Part shown: positions 22,152 to 32,212 of the stretch, piece by piece
How the letters are laid out: each line of letters opens with the position of its first letter
Position numbering within the stretch: position 1 is the first letter of the stretch
Origin: Hydnum rufescens UP504
Lineage: Eukaryota; Basidiomycota; Agaricomycetes; Cantharellales; Hydnaceae
DNA: 64,000 nucleotides
Assembly (NCBI GenBank): GCA_014904985.1
Contig: MU128928.1
Span: forward strand, 334,832 to 398,831
Direction of reading: 5' to 3'
Made by a program: the position numbers and the translations under genes
Notes under the pieces: generated by a model
What the model saw: the letters and a program-made list of their open reading frames with translations, nothing else
Told to the model about the DNA's origin: nothing
The model's database searches: none

Positions 22152-22924
22152 ATGGCTTCCAAAGGGGGTCTTTTTTACGCGTATGCGAAACAGCTAGGTG
22201 ATCCCCGTCGATCCTTGAGGACCACTCCGCAATTCTTCCCCCTTTCTAGCTTCCCGATAACTTGGGTGGGCGATACCTGATTATATTTGCCGACCGTGCC
22301 ACCGCAGATGAATGGTGGAGGGCAGTCTATGATTCAGTCGCTTCTGGTTATCAGAGGTTCTGCGATGTCAAGCGTGTCTCCCCTCAATTCTACACCCGTG
22401 ATCTTTCCAGCGACGGCGATATCATGCAGACCATCAATGACCACAGGTGCGCGCGTCAATTCGCGCATCATGTGATTTTTACTCGGGTTTACGACAGCGT
22501 CGGTCGCGTATTCGGTGTCATTCCTCCTCTCAACTACACTGACCACATCAGTGGACGAGCGTGAGCTTCTAAAAATCTTCGGTTCAGTGTTGTACCTTGA
22601 CATCACCATTCCAGGTACTTCATTCGTTCCACTCTCCGACCCAACCAGTATTGGCATTATGATGGCAAGAATATCGTCACTTCGTCCACTCACCAGACCA
22701 AATTCACGGTCAGCGCTCAATCTGCTCGTTATCCTCGGGCAGATATCGAAGGTCTGGTGATGATCCACGATGACCACGTCATTATCAGTGTCAGGGACAC
22801 GAAGATAACCGTGACGGGCACTTCGATCCCGTTCGCACATTTTGATGGTGGATTTTCGACAGGCGAAGGAGGTGAACTGATGGACACTGGGGATGGATAC
22901 GGAAATTCGTGGGAACTCGTATGA
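22152..22924 (+). CDS. Conserved basidiomycete protein of unknown function, copy 2 (first splice donor lost)
   Basis: Close relative of the gene at 16337, with the same exon pattern and the TGA at 22922-22924. The start ATGGCTTCCAAAGG (MASKGGLFYAYAKQ) looks like the original family start. The first intron should begin at about 22190 with GT, but the sequence here is CAG followed by CTAGGTGA, where copy 1 has CAG followed by GTAGGTGA. The acceptor TTTCTAG at about 22245-22251 remains. Without splicing, translation stops early (GDT then stop). The second intron (22561-22614) is intact, and later exons keep RYLIIFADRATADEWWRAV, VKRVSPQFYTRD and GVIPPLNYTDHISG without new stops. Either the donor base is a sequencing error or this is a recent pseudogene. 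Confidence 0.6.
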
Positions 22925-23316
22925 GTGCCTCTCGATACTATTACTAAGATCAGGGTTGGCATTCCTATATGACTGCCTGGTCGCCATAACTCCATGTGCA
23001 GAATGTGGCGCCCGTGGCCTCGTGTCATCTTTCTCTCTTCACAATATACAACAATTTTCTCGAAATGTTACAGGAAGTTTGTGGCTGAAAATGTACAGAG
23101 AAGCACCCCTGTTGGGCAACCCCACTATGTCCTCCGTAAAGAAAGGCGGAGTTTTCAGGGCGTGTTTGAAATGCAAATGGAGGCGGAATGTAGCTTCTCC
23201 AGGAATCTTGTGGTTCATTCGGAGATCGGATCAGCTCATATAATCTGACAGATTCAGAATCAACCCACAGAGAGCAATTATTGTAAAGGAGGCACTTTTC
23301 CAACTTTTTCCATTCC
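22925..23316. other. Region between copy 2 and the right inverted-repeat arm
   Basis: The first about 200 bp match the DNA downstream of copy 1 (17105-17360), without the 48 bp insertion. No gene. Confidence 0.6.
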
Positions 23317-23322
23317 GGTGGC

Positions 23323-24205
23323 ACCGATCCCCTGTGACTGTACCCGCGAGGCAGGGGCATGCGCTGATATCTAAAAAGGCCATAGAGCACCTAGATCATC
23401 AGGTCAATAGCCCCCTCCACGCATCCCAACCGCAACTTACTATCCAGAAGTTTTGTCACTAGGGAGGCAGGGAAACAGAAGACACCAAGAGTAGAAGTGG
23501 TAAATTTGGAAGTTTGGACTGGATACATATTGTAGGAAGATTCTAGCCAACCTCTATACATAGAGGAGAACCCCTGCGAGCTCTATTAGCTCTTTGAGAT
23601 GTGGTTCTCGAGTTTTAGGCCAAAACACATGGGAAACTTAGGTTCTTCCGCTTATGGATGGGTTGCCTATACTGGCTTGGAGGTTTTTTTCGAGGCTCCC
23701 AAGTCCACTTGTCCCAGAGAAATGCTTCACATTGATCACTGTCATTGCATTTTTGGGTCTAATTGAGATCCGAACGCGTGTCCAGTCACGTGATGAATCG
23801 CTGATACAGGCGACTTCAATCCCATATCTCTTATTCTCATTGGCAACGAACTTCGGATTGTGTATTTGGCACGAACATCCCCCAGTACCTGGAATGGCGC
23901 CGGAGTAATAGCCCCAGGGAACTGGGATCATCGAATCAGTGCGCCTCCGTTCATCCCATCCAGATTCGGCTTGGTCTGCTCTCAAAGACTTCTCGTCGAG
24001 AGAGAGAGAGAAGCCACTGAGGATAACAGGGCGGGTAGGTTTGAACCAAACATACAATATTGAAATGTGGATCTGTGGCTTCCTCAATATAATGAAAAAA
24101 CTACAAGATGCACTTTCACAGCGACCTAGTGACTCTGCCTTGGAATCCAGCAAGGCCCAAAATGAGCCGGGGTCAATTGCTGGGTCAACACCGCCTCCAT
24201 GTCGC
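23323..24205. other. Upstream part of the right inverted-repeat arm
   Basis: No supported gene. It corresponds to 18751-19626 in reverse. Confidence 0.5.
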
Positions 24206-24212
24206 TATAAAA
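24206..24212 (+). promoter_or_regulatory. TATA box of right-arm beta-trefoil gene
   Basis: TATAAAA followed by CCCTCTTGTGCTCTATG; the ATG is at 24256. Confidence 0.65.
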
Positions 24213-24255
24213 CCCTCTTGTGCTCTATGTTCGCCTCCTCACTCTTGCACCTCCA

Positions 24256-24896
24256 ATGGCCATCCCCCCTCCCCCCGGAGTCTTTGCTATTATCAATAGT
24301 GTACCTGATCCTGTCACCGGTATCGGCCTTGCGGTTCAATTCATTCCTAACCCCCCCATCGGTGCGCCTTTGAGCGTGGCTCCCTACGATGCGGGTAATC
24401 CTGTCCAGCTCGTAAGCAGTGTTCGACTAGTATGTGGTATTACTCCTACACGCTTACCGTTTCATTGTAGTGGCAGTTCAACCCGGCTGTGCCTCCTCCG
24501 GATGCCACCACTATAGTTCCCCTGCTTAACGCAGGTGCTCAAGCAATTGCGCTTGGCGCCCTCGTTGCTGCGGCTGTTGGGGGGGCCCCTACCCCTGGAC
24601 ACTCAATGCGCTTGAACCCCTCGCTGGCGTTACGTATGTTCTCCTTTGCATTTATCGGCTCCAGAACAAAACATGAACGTTCCATTTGCTTAACATTTAA
24701 GTATTCAAGAGTTTAACCCTGAGGGGAGGGTCTGGAATCTTGTAGAGCCGGCCCCCAACGCGCCAGTGAGTTTCACGGACTTGTTTGTGTTTCCTCCGCT
24801 AAGTGTCTACTTACACAGGTGGGTCTTAACCTGCCCGAAGCCGGAAATCAGTTGCAGAGGTGGATTCTGCTGCCTGTGCCGTTCGTGGGGCCGTAA
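24256..24896 (+). CDS. Small beta-trefoil-like protein, right arm copy
   Basis: Inverted duplicate of the gene at 18068-18701. It starts MAIPPPPGVFAIINSV, with an intron at 24412-24470 (59 bp, GT-AG) and a second intron from about 24632 to 24699. It keeps the Trp-centred segments LWQFNP, RVWNLVEP and QLQRWILLPV. One base is missing in the GCCCCTACCCC stretch near 24590, which breaks the PWTLNAL segment that is in frame in the left arm. A 9 bp insertion (CCGTTCGTG) sits before the final GP and stop. As read it would give a truncated product. Function as for the left-arm copy. Confidence 0.5.
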
Positions 24897-25189
24897 GGGC
24901 ACTATATATGTAGTGGGTGGCGGTGAAATGCCTGCTCGAAATCTCAGTCTGGTATCAATGTACAAATATCGGTGTTGTGATGTTTGATATCCCTTTGGAA
25001 TGCAATCCACCAAGAAATCCGGATTTGATGATGTGAGGGACTAGCCACTGATATTGTGATGGACGACGGGGGGTATGGTGAAGTTGGGCAATATGAGATA
25101 GAACAATTTCGAATCATTACCACCAGGCCCCTCGCATACTCTTAGCCTTGCAGTTACAACGACGACGCTCTCAAGGCCACTATTGATTA

Positions 25190-25743
25190 GTGCCTTTTTG
25201 CACCACTGTCTCCCTTGTCCTTCCCAATGCTTCGCCAAAAAGCGGCACATCCAATGTTTACCCTCTCTCAACGCTGTCTTCCGACCACACTAAAGGTGAT
25301 GAGAGAGGGTCCCCAGATGAGGCCCCCAGACACTCCCAAGTACGATATATATTGGGATTACAAGAATTCCCCGTCTCTCGATGCTATCACAGAGCGCCTT
25401 ACTGGGTGGAGAGTTTACATGTATTTACATCGAGCCCTAACACTCTCCGCCGTAGCCCGTCGTTCAACACATTTGAGAGCACGCACCATTAGTACACCTG
25501 ATCCATCGTCAACCACTCTTCCAACTTCTCCCTGTTGTATTCAGCACCTACCGCAGATAAGGGTGCCCCTGGAGGAATGCTGCGCCGAGGACCTCTGACG
25601 CACCTCTGACTTACAGCACGCCTGGAGTTTATTTCATTGCAGTAAATCACGGGGCCCACCGTCCACCATGGACGCCAGACAATCAAATTTCCCTGTTGGG
25701 GGCAGTGCTTATTCCAATATGTCCGCACCTGGTCTGTAGTGAG
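25190..25743 (+). pseudogene. eIF4E-like gene fragment in and beyond the right arm
   Basis: The plus strand shows NASPKSGTSNVYPLS, SSDHTKGDE, DEAPRHS, YKNSPSLDAITERL and ISTPDPSSTTLP. After a gap come pieces aligned with DAGQSNFPVGGSAHSN of the real gene, in changing frames. It ends at about 25743, before the cap-binding core. It is longer than the left-arm piece. Confidence 0.75.
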
Positions 25744-27195
25744 AGTTACGGTATTCGAGCGCGGACTCCCCCTGATTACTTAAGCGGGTGAAGACGAATT
25801 CGAGAGATTGGTGAGCCTCAAATGCTCAGGTGAATAGAGCGCGGTAGTGGGAAGAACACAGAAAGAAGTCCTTAGTATTTTTGGAGGGCCTAAGCCCGAT
25901 TTATAGTATTTACATGAGGGTAAAGAGCACATGAAAATAGACTGAGGAAAAGAAAAGAGATGTCCGACTGCAAACAAAGAGGCAAAAGATCGCCGGTGAA
26001 ACTCGACAGGATTTAGCTAGATTGGCGGATTGACGATTGGCGAGGTCGTCGGCATAGCCTCACAGGGGTCGTGCTTGCCTCCGACGTACCCGGCCACTTC
26101 CGTATCCGCTCGCTCCAACAGTCTGACCGTACAGTATGCATGTGCGCACACACAGAAACTTGACGCACACAAAATTCGGGGCTTCACACACGTGCAATTG
26201 CTGACACACAGAAACTTAATGTGGCATCCGACACACAAAACTTATGTGACATTCGGGCCGTCATACGATTTTGCGATTTGCGATGACGCGGAGCGTTCGT
26301 AGGCGGGTTCTCAACCAGCTCTATATAGAGCGTTGGTGTGCTATGGGAGACCTGCCATGGCGTTCAATCGCTCTCATTGCAGGGTATTATAACTGCGTTG
26401 AACGCGGGACCCTTCATTGGGGAGGAACTAGCGAAACGATTCAGTACGGAATCGAAGGGCACTGGAACGGATAGAATCGCTGATTGTTTTAATGCTGTTG
26501 GTCAAAGGTATGAAACGCAGAAGTATTATTATCGTCATGCGCGATGCGAGGGCAAATTGTGGAAAACGGCAATTGTCCTTTTTTTTTGTGGATCGCGATA
26601 TTAGGGAAGTCGTCGAGGCGTATGTATCATGTCCGAGACTACTGTGCCTTTTACTCAGTAAAGTACGCATCTTTCTATTCGCTTTTCGTAATTAGTTCAC
26701 GCGTGACATATAACTTGTTGAAGTTTGTAATCCAGGATAGTCTCTTGCCACTTCAGAACTGAGCTTTGGAACGGTGATGAAAGTCGCAAGTTCTCAATTA
26801 TAATATTCTCTCCCCGATACGGATTGTCAGCATAAAAAATAAATCTCGTGGCGTGTACCTCCAAGTCCTAGGCAGCATGTGACTGCACAAGCACGGGCGG
26901 AGGGGCATTCAGGAATTAACAGGGCTGAAATTCGGTGCAAAAGATTTAGACATTTATGCAGCTCCGCGGCACAGTGTATAGCTATGTTCTTACGGATGAG
27001 AAAGAAGTCGTGGTATATCGTAGCACAGGATTCGAGACTAATTTTTGAAGTTACGCCCCCCCCCCTTTCCCCCAGAACACATTGTTAACCGTACCATGGG
27101 TCTGCCATATTTATTTCCATGAGACAAAAAAAAAAAGAAAAAACAAGTCGCTGCATGGATAACAATTGGAAAGGCCGTTCTGATGATTTCAGCTA
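25744..27195. other. Intergenic region, no recognised gene
   Basis: Stops interrupt all frames. Bases 26145-26240 hold a CA-rich stretch in which 'acacacagaaactt' occurs twice about 60 bp apart, with further 'acacacaaaac' variants. A C-run sits at 27055-27065 and an A-run at 27126-27140. The right end is the 3' side of the ferritin-like gene. Confidence 0.5.
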
Positions 27196-28633
27196 CTACT
27201 TGGATGGTATTTTCTTTTCGATGTAATCGTGCATATCCCCGAGCAACTTCTTCACGTCATGGAGGGTAGTAATAGCACGCCTGGCCCCGTCGACTTCGCG
27301 AAGAAGCGCTGTGTGCAATGCCTCAGGTTGCAGCGGGGGCTCCGGCGTGCCATCGTCCTGGAGGGGGTAGTAGTTGAAGCATGGGCGGCAAAAAGGCCAG
27401 CATCGGTACCCGTCAATTCTTGCCGACGAGGATGCTCGCAATGGGAGTCAGGATGTGAGTCATGATCGCGTGGATGTTTCGAAGGAGGAGAAGGCGGAGG
27501 ACAATTTGAGCCGGGTCTTGGCTAGTCTCCCAAACCCTCTGGATAGTCTGTAACAGGTAACAGAATCCTGCATCAAAAGCTAAGGGAGAGCTGTTATGAA
27601 AAGAGGTTGCATGTGAGTAGGCAGTCAGAGGGGGGCAAATCGGAAGAGGTATTCACCTTCCAAACGAAATCATCGGGTGGAATGTCCTTGATAATCCGCA
27701 GTTTTGGGATTTTTTTTGACGTTGAACAGCCTCCAAGCTCCTCGATTCGAGTAGAGGTTGACGAAAACCGCATAATGACAATCCGGGACCGCTGACGTTC
27801 CCTTCCCCTTGCTCGACTATTGTCTTCAGCGCCTTCAGAGCGCTGGCTTTATCAGTGATGACGATCACTTGATCATCAAAGAAATCCAAACCCGAGAACT
27901 GCTTGTCGGGGTTATGCTGGAAAGCGGGGCCAGGGAGTTTCTCGAGACCTGTGGGGAAAATCAAGGAGTAGGTTGCTAGAGACGATTCAGAGACTATCGC
28001 TTACCTTTCGCCAAGTCCGCATAAAAGTCTCCGATGCTCTTATACCCTGGTAAAATGTCTTCGTCCTTTGGATAGAGTACCTTGGGAAGAAGGCCCCGTT
28101 CACTGTTAAGGGGCTGAGGACGAGGAGTATCCGGGGCCTCGATCTGTTGCCATAAGGAGGTCAACTTCGTCGACCAAAGCAAGTGTCCATGCACATACTT
28201 GGAGGAAGCATTCTAGATTCTCTTTGTTCGCACGGTCCAAATTCATGGCGATCTTCCCCACCAAGATATCGCTAGGGTATTGTGGGATAACATCGTAATT
28301 GTAGAGGTCCAACGAACTGCCGAGTGCACACAGGAGATTTCCAGTCAAGGAAAGATGCAGCATTTCCTGCTGAACAACGCCTGCAACATCACGTCAGTGG
28401 TGCTGACTGAAGGACTTCAAAATGTCTAAAGTTGAACCTCTGAGCGCGGCTCGGGCCCGCGTACCGATGTTACCATTATCCGGCTGGATGCTGTACATCG
28501 AGTAGAGGTAGAGTGGGATCGTGCCCAGTTCTATCAACATGCCTGTTTTCACGTATCGGACGACGATCTCGGGGGTCCATTTATCTGGTGGTACTGTGGG
28601 TATCTCAAAGGGAAGACGTTGAGGTGGGGGCAT
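27196..28633 (-). CDS. Ferritin-like protein of the VioB/iminophenyl-pyruvate dimer synthase type
   Basis: The start is ATG at 28633 (MPPPQRLPFEIPTVPP). Helix 1 contains GMLIELGTIPLYLYSMYSI; after an intron the next exon has GVVQQEMLHLSLTGNLLCALG. The E..(T/I)IPLYLY and EMLH pair is the metal-ligand pattern of the ferritin-like domain found in bacterial VioB/StaD-type enzymes and many fungal proteins. Later exons give YPSDILVGKIAMNLDRA, YKSIGDFYADLAKG, DQVIVITDKASALKALKTIVEQGEG and CFNYYPL, ending DYIEKKIPSK. Four introns have good GT-AG ends (for example the donor after ARAALRG). The frame shifts by one base after QGEG, again before DIPPDDFVW, and again near 27425. In bacteria such domains couple oxidised indole-pyruvate imines; in fungi the substrate is unknown. 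It is divergent to the LodA-like gene, and joint control is plausible. Confidence 0.75.
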
Positions 28634-29452
28634 GGCAAGTTGGCACAGGCAGGGTGATGGATTATGGGGTATCCAGTGGGGAGATTCAAGAACAGTAAGC
28701 TTGAGATCCCATATGACCTCCGGGTATCACTATTGGGACCTGTGCCAGAGAGCTTTTTGTGGTGTGCCGAATAGGGTCACCGGTTACTGACCGAGGAGCC
28801 CATAGGGGAATTTGAGACGAGTCTGTGATTAGCATAATCAACTGTGCTTCGGGGGCTCCAGAATAACATTTCCCTCAGATCAGACCAATTCAGAATGAAT
28901 TGAACTGCCCCCCAGGCCGCAAAGGACGTCAATGGGGCAGTTGGGTTAAAAGCTTTGAGGACTTGAGTGTCATCGGTGTAGTGGCAGATAGTTACTGAAG
29001 GAAGGCTTGAACAGGAGTGCCTACCCATGGGGGCTCTTATACGTGTAGGCAGGTTCTCTTTAGAGAGACCCTTCACATTTGGCTCTGTTTGGCAGTTCAA
29101 TATTCGTTCCAAATCGGGCAGATGGATCTTCCATTCCCCACAAACCTCAAATACTGCTCCACTTCTGAAGTGAGCTGTAGAGCCAAGGAACCTCTTGGAA
29201 GTAACTCGAAATGCGCCCATGGCCATCAATTACTAGTTTTTCTGATCCTGCCGCAACGAGGCCTCTCTTCCTACTTGCCCACTCAATCACCAGAGACTGA
29301 TTCATCGAGAAGCAGGTGTGATCCTTGTGATCCTTGGACATGCTCAATGAAGTGCGGAACAGTACACGCTGACCGGTTTACATACCGTGAAGATTCAGAG
29401 CTTTTATTATCTCTGCCCTCTTTGTCTCTCCTTTCGCTCTTGGATCACTATC
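28634..29452. promoter_or_regulatory. Divergent intergenic region between ferritin-like and LodA-like genes
   Basis: These 819 bp separate two start codons facing away from each other and must hold both promoters. A 16 bp block near 29108-29125 resembles one at 21700-21715. No specific factor site can be named. A long open frame on the minus strand (28777-29229) shows no family similarity and is not called. Confidence 0.5.
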
Positions 29453-32212
29453 ATGCCAACACTGGCAACGCCTGTTGGCGATCCAAGCGGAAGTGTCAAT
29501 TATTACAAACCTGTTCCCGCCAACGCCATTGCTGCCTTGGAGATCTTCCCTCCTGTGGGGGTTGCACGCTTGGGTGACTCTAAAAAGGAATATTTCTTTG
29601 CACCAGAGGTGCCTGGCAATCTCAACCCTCCCACTCCTGATAAAAACTTCCGGGACAGTGAACAAAAGATCAGGCGCCAGGTTGCTTCATCTATCGATTC
29701 GAATCCTATGATTGTCTGACAATTAGTTGACTAGGCTGCTCGCTTCCGTGTTTATGCGTACAACGCGCGGGTGTGTTGCTCGGGGAAGTCAATAATAAAA
29801 ATGGATACACATTGACGTGGACGGTGCACGTCGCGAACAAAAAAGGCTCATTTACCAAACTCACGGGTATTGCTTTCGCCTTCACCCGTGGCGGCTTTAT
29901 CTCATTTCTCACCACTCTGATAGGTCGCTGGAGACGAGCTACTCAAGATCGGCGTAATCCAGATGTTGATTCAAACGTAAGCGCCATAGTCCGTTTTTAT
30001 TACCTAGACCTTTAACGTGTTCCCCACCAGGCCGACCTGGATCAGCGTTTAAGACTTATCGTCGATCCAAAGGAAAAGACCATTGCTCGTGGTGTGGCCC
30101 CTGAGAATGTCGAGCTCAGAGGTGATTTTTACGGATCGAAAATTACCCCTACCAATGTCTACCTGGGCGAGCTCCAGGTTGACAAGGCTGGGCGCTTGGT
30201 GTATCTGGGCGGTCGAGGCTACTCCCAGTGTGTCGCTGATGACGGCAAACCCCAACCGGAAGTCATCTCCGAGTTCGACAGCACCGACTGGGTCGATGAC
30301 ACATCTGACGGATGGGTTAACGTCGTGGTCACAAGGCCCAACTTCAGGTAACCCGCTCCACACTTTTGCGCCTTCATTTCTTATGAACAGCTACTCTAGG
30401 AAACCATCCGCTCACAAGGCTACGATCCTCTGTGCTCCTCCCAAATTCGCGTGGGGTGTCTATATGCCCACTACTCTGTACGACATTATGGAGGACATCT
30501 ACGATCGGGAGAACTGGCCCGCCCGTACACAGGAACGGGTCGGGGATGTGAAATACTATACGCACATATACCCAGTCCTATTATCTGCCTACACTTTGTC
30601 GTGGACCAACAACAAAGCCTTTGAGGGCCACGGTACGTATCTCCGTCCCCTCCGGGGTATATTCCCAACCAGACGACTTTAATCGTGAATAGGCCCTTTC
30701 AGCAAAGGAAATTTCTTATCCCCAGACTTCAAGGATGAGCTTATCAGCACCACCTCGAACTGGCTTAAGAACGAAATCTTTCGCCGACTTCGGGAACCTG
30801 ATTACCAAAATAAGGATCAAGGGATCGCGGTGTTCATGCCACGACTTTCTGGTGACAATGGTAAGCATACCCAATCCAATCCTCGATACCGTCATTATAA
30901 AAAAGGATCTGACTTCTCTTCAATCATTAAGGTGACATGGTGGAGCCGGGTGAAATCTCTGAAGATGTCGATCCAATCACAAGCTTCGCTGCCCTCACGA
31001 AACTCCAGTATGATCGCTTTATAAAATGGAAAGACGGTAACTTCACTGTGGTCCCTCCACCTACACCTCTGGAAAAAACCAAGAAGGACCCTCCTACCCA
31101 GAGTCTGGGGAAAATAAACAACTCCTCTCTTGCTAGCAGCCGGTCGGGCCCTCATACACCTGCGGCCAAAATCAAGAAGAAGGCCGCTCCTCAGCGTCTG
31201 GGGAAACCCTCTCCTGCTAGCAGCCGGTCGGGCCCTCCTACACCTGCGGCCAAAATCAAGAAGAAGGCCACTCCTCAGCGTCTGGGGAAATAAACATCCC
31301 CTCTCCTGTTAGCGGCTCGTCGTATTTCAAGGGCCCTCTTACGCAAATCATGAGGGCCTCATATTCGGAGGAATTCGAGTACGGCACTCGTCTGGACGAA
31401 ATCGACCTCCGAATCGAAATCGAGGACGACCAGGAAACCGAGGACGACCAGGAAACCGAGGACGACCAGGCAATCGAGGACGACCCCCTACTACACGTTC
31501 GGACAAAATTGAGGACGTCCCCCTGTTGGAGCAACCCGAGTCTCTTACTCGCGCACATCTCGAGTTAACCATCGGGGATCCACTCTACCCTGGAATCGAA
31601 ATGTGGTGGTTAGCTAAACGCCGTGAGACCGTGGGTCTCCGTTATATCCTCTTCCAAGTCGTCAGTGACGTCAGTGCCTTGTTTCACAGTACGATTTCAG
31701 TTGCCCGCGGGATCCTCCTTTCAGAGTGAACCACGAGTTGGTTCTCCCTGGGCATCTCACTAGAGGGCTCAGTTTGCCTTGGCAGGCCGACTTCGACGAG
31801 TGTAACACGAACTGGTAGGCCAGATTTACTCAGTATCCCGCCTCGAGACTTACTCATGTCTTGTTCGAATGAAGGTGGCCGGCGGTTCGCCCAGACACCG
31901 TGGTGACTAAAACCGACTACGAGATCGACCATGGGTCCACCTCCTGGCACCAAGGAACAGTTCGCCAGGGCTACAACGACACGCCACAACTGGGCCCGTG
32001 GACTTCGAGAGACAAACAGTGGTGAGTCCTTGTCAGTGCTGGTACTGTGCATCGGGGTGCTAATGTCTGTAGATTATATATCCTATCCTGGAAGCACCGA
32101 CATGGTTAGATTCTGGAGTTACCTTGGATTTGTTAAACGATACCTTGGTTCAACCCCTGAGGACCTTCCCGTGTACCTCGAAAGCGAGCGCCGCCAACTT
32201 CCGGAACTTTAG
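29453..32212 (+). CDS. LodA-like cysteine-tryptophylquinone amino-acid oxidase (L-lysine epsilon-oxidase family)
   Basis: Family members oxidise amino acids (lysine, glycine) with O2, releasing H2O2, ammonia and an aldehyde or keto acid. They use a quinone built from a Cys and a Trp of the same chain. The start is ATG at 29453. Landmarks in order: IFPPVGVARLGDS, EYFFAPEVPG, LTWTVHVANKKGS, YLGELQVDKAGRLVYLGG, WVDDTSDGWVNV, CAPPKFAWGVY, TIGDPLYPGIEMWW, LPGHLTRGLSLPWQADFDEC and, across an intron, TNWWPAVRPD. The Cys and Trp in these last two are the likely cofactor residues. The end is MVRFWSYLGFV and LPVYLESERRQLPEL (TAG at 32212). One-base breaks lie near 29770, 31290 and 31505, the last two in A-runs. 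The tandem Pro/Lys-rich and acidic repeats (31123-31290, 31422-31484) interrupt the region before TIGDPLYPG. There is no signal peptide and no LodB-like flavoprotein in the window. Confidence 0.85.
31123..31290 (+). repeat. Tandem repeat within the LodA-like gene
   Basis: Two units of 84 bp (31123-31206, 31207-31290) encode segments with SSRSGPPTPAAKIKKKA and PQRLGK. The last PQ(S/R)LGK also occurs before the first unit. They form a basic, proline-rich, probably disordered insert in the oxidase. Confidence 0.75.
31422..31484 (+). repeat. Acidic 18 bp tandem repeat in the LodA-like gene
   Basis: GAGGACGACCAGGAAACC at 31422-31439, 31440-31457 and (with two changes) 31458-31475, then a half unit. 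It encodes EDDQET repeats, an acidic run opposite in charge to the basic repeat before it. Confidence 0.8.

Larger units (their letters stand above)
23317..25601. repeat. Large inverted repeat, right arm
   Basis: Reverse-oriented partner of 17365-19626, about 2.28 kb. The eIF4E-like fragment in this arm continues beyond the repeat to about 25743, so the left arm is the shorter copy of an originally larger segment. Confidence 0.9.

Noticed and set aside
28777..29229. 150-residue open frame between the ferritin-like and LodA-like genes as a third gene of the cluster.
   Set aside because: Composition and codon pattern look random, there is no family similarity, and the frame covers most of the expected promoter region.
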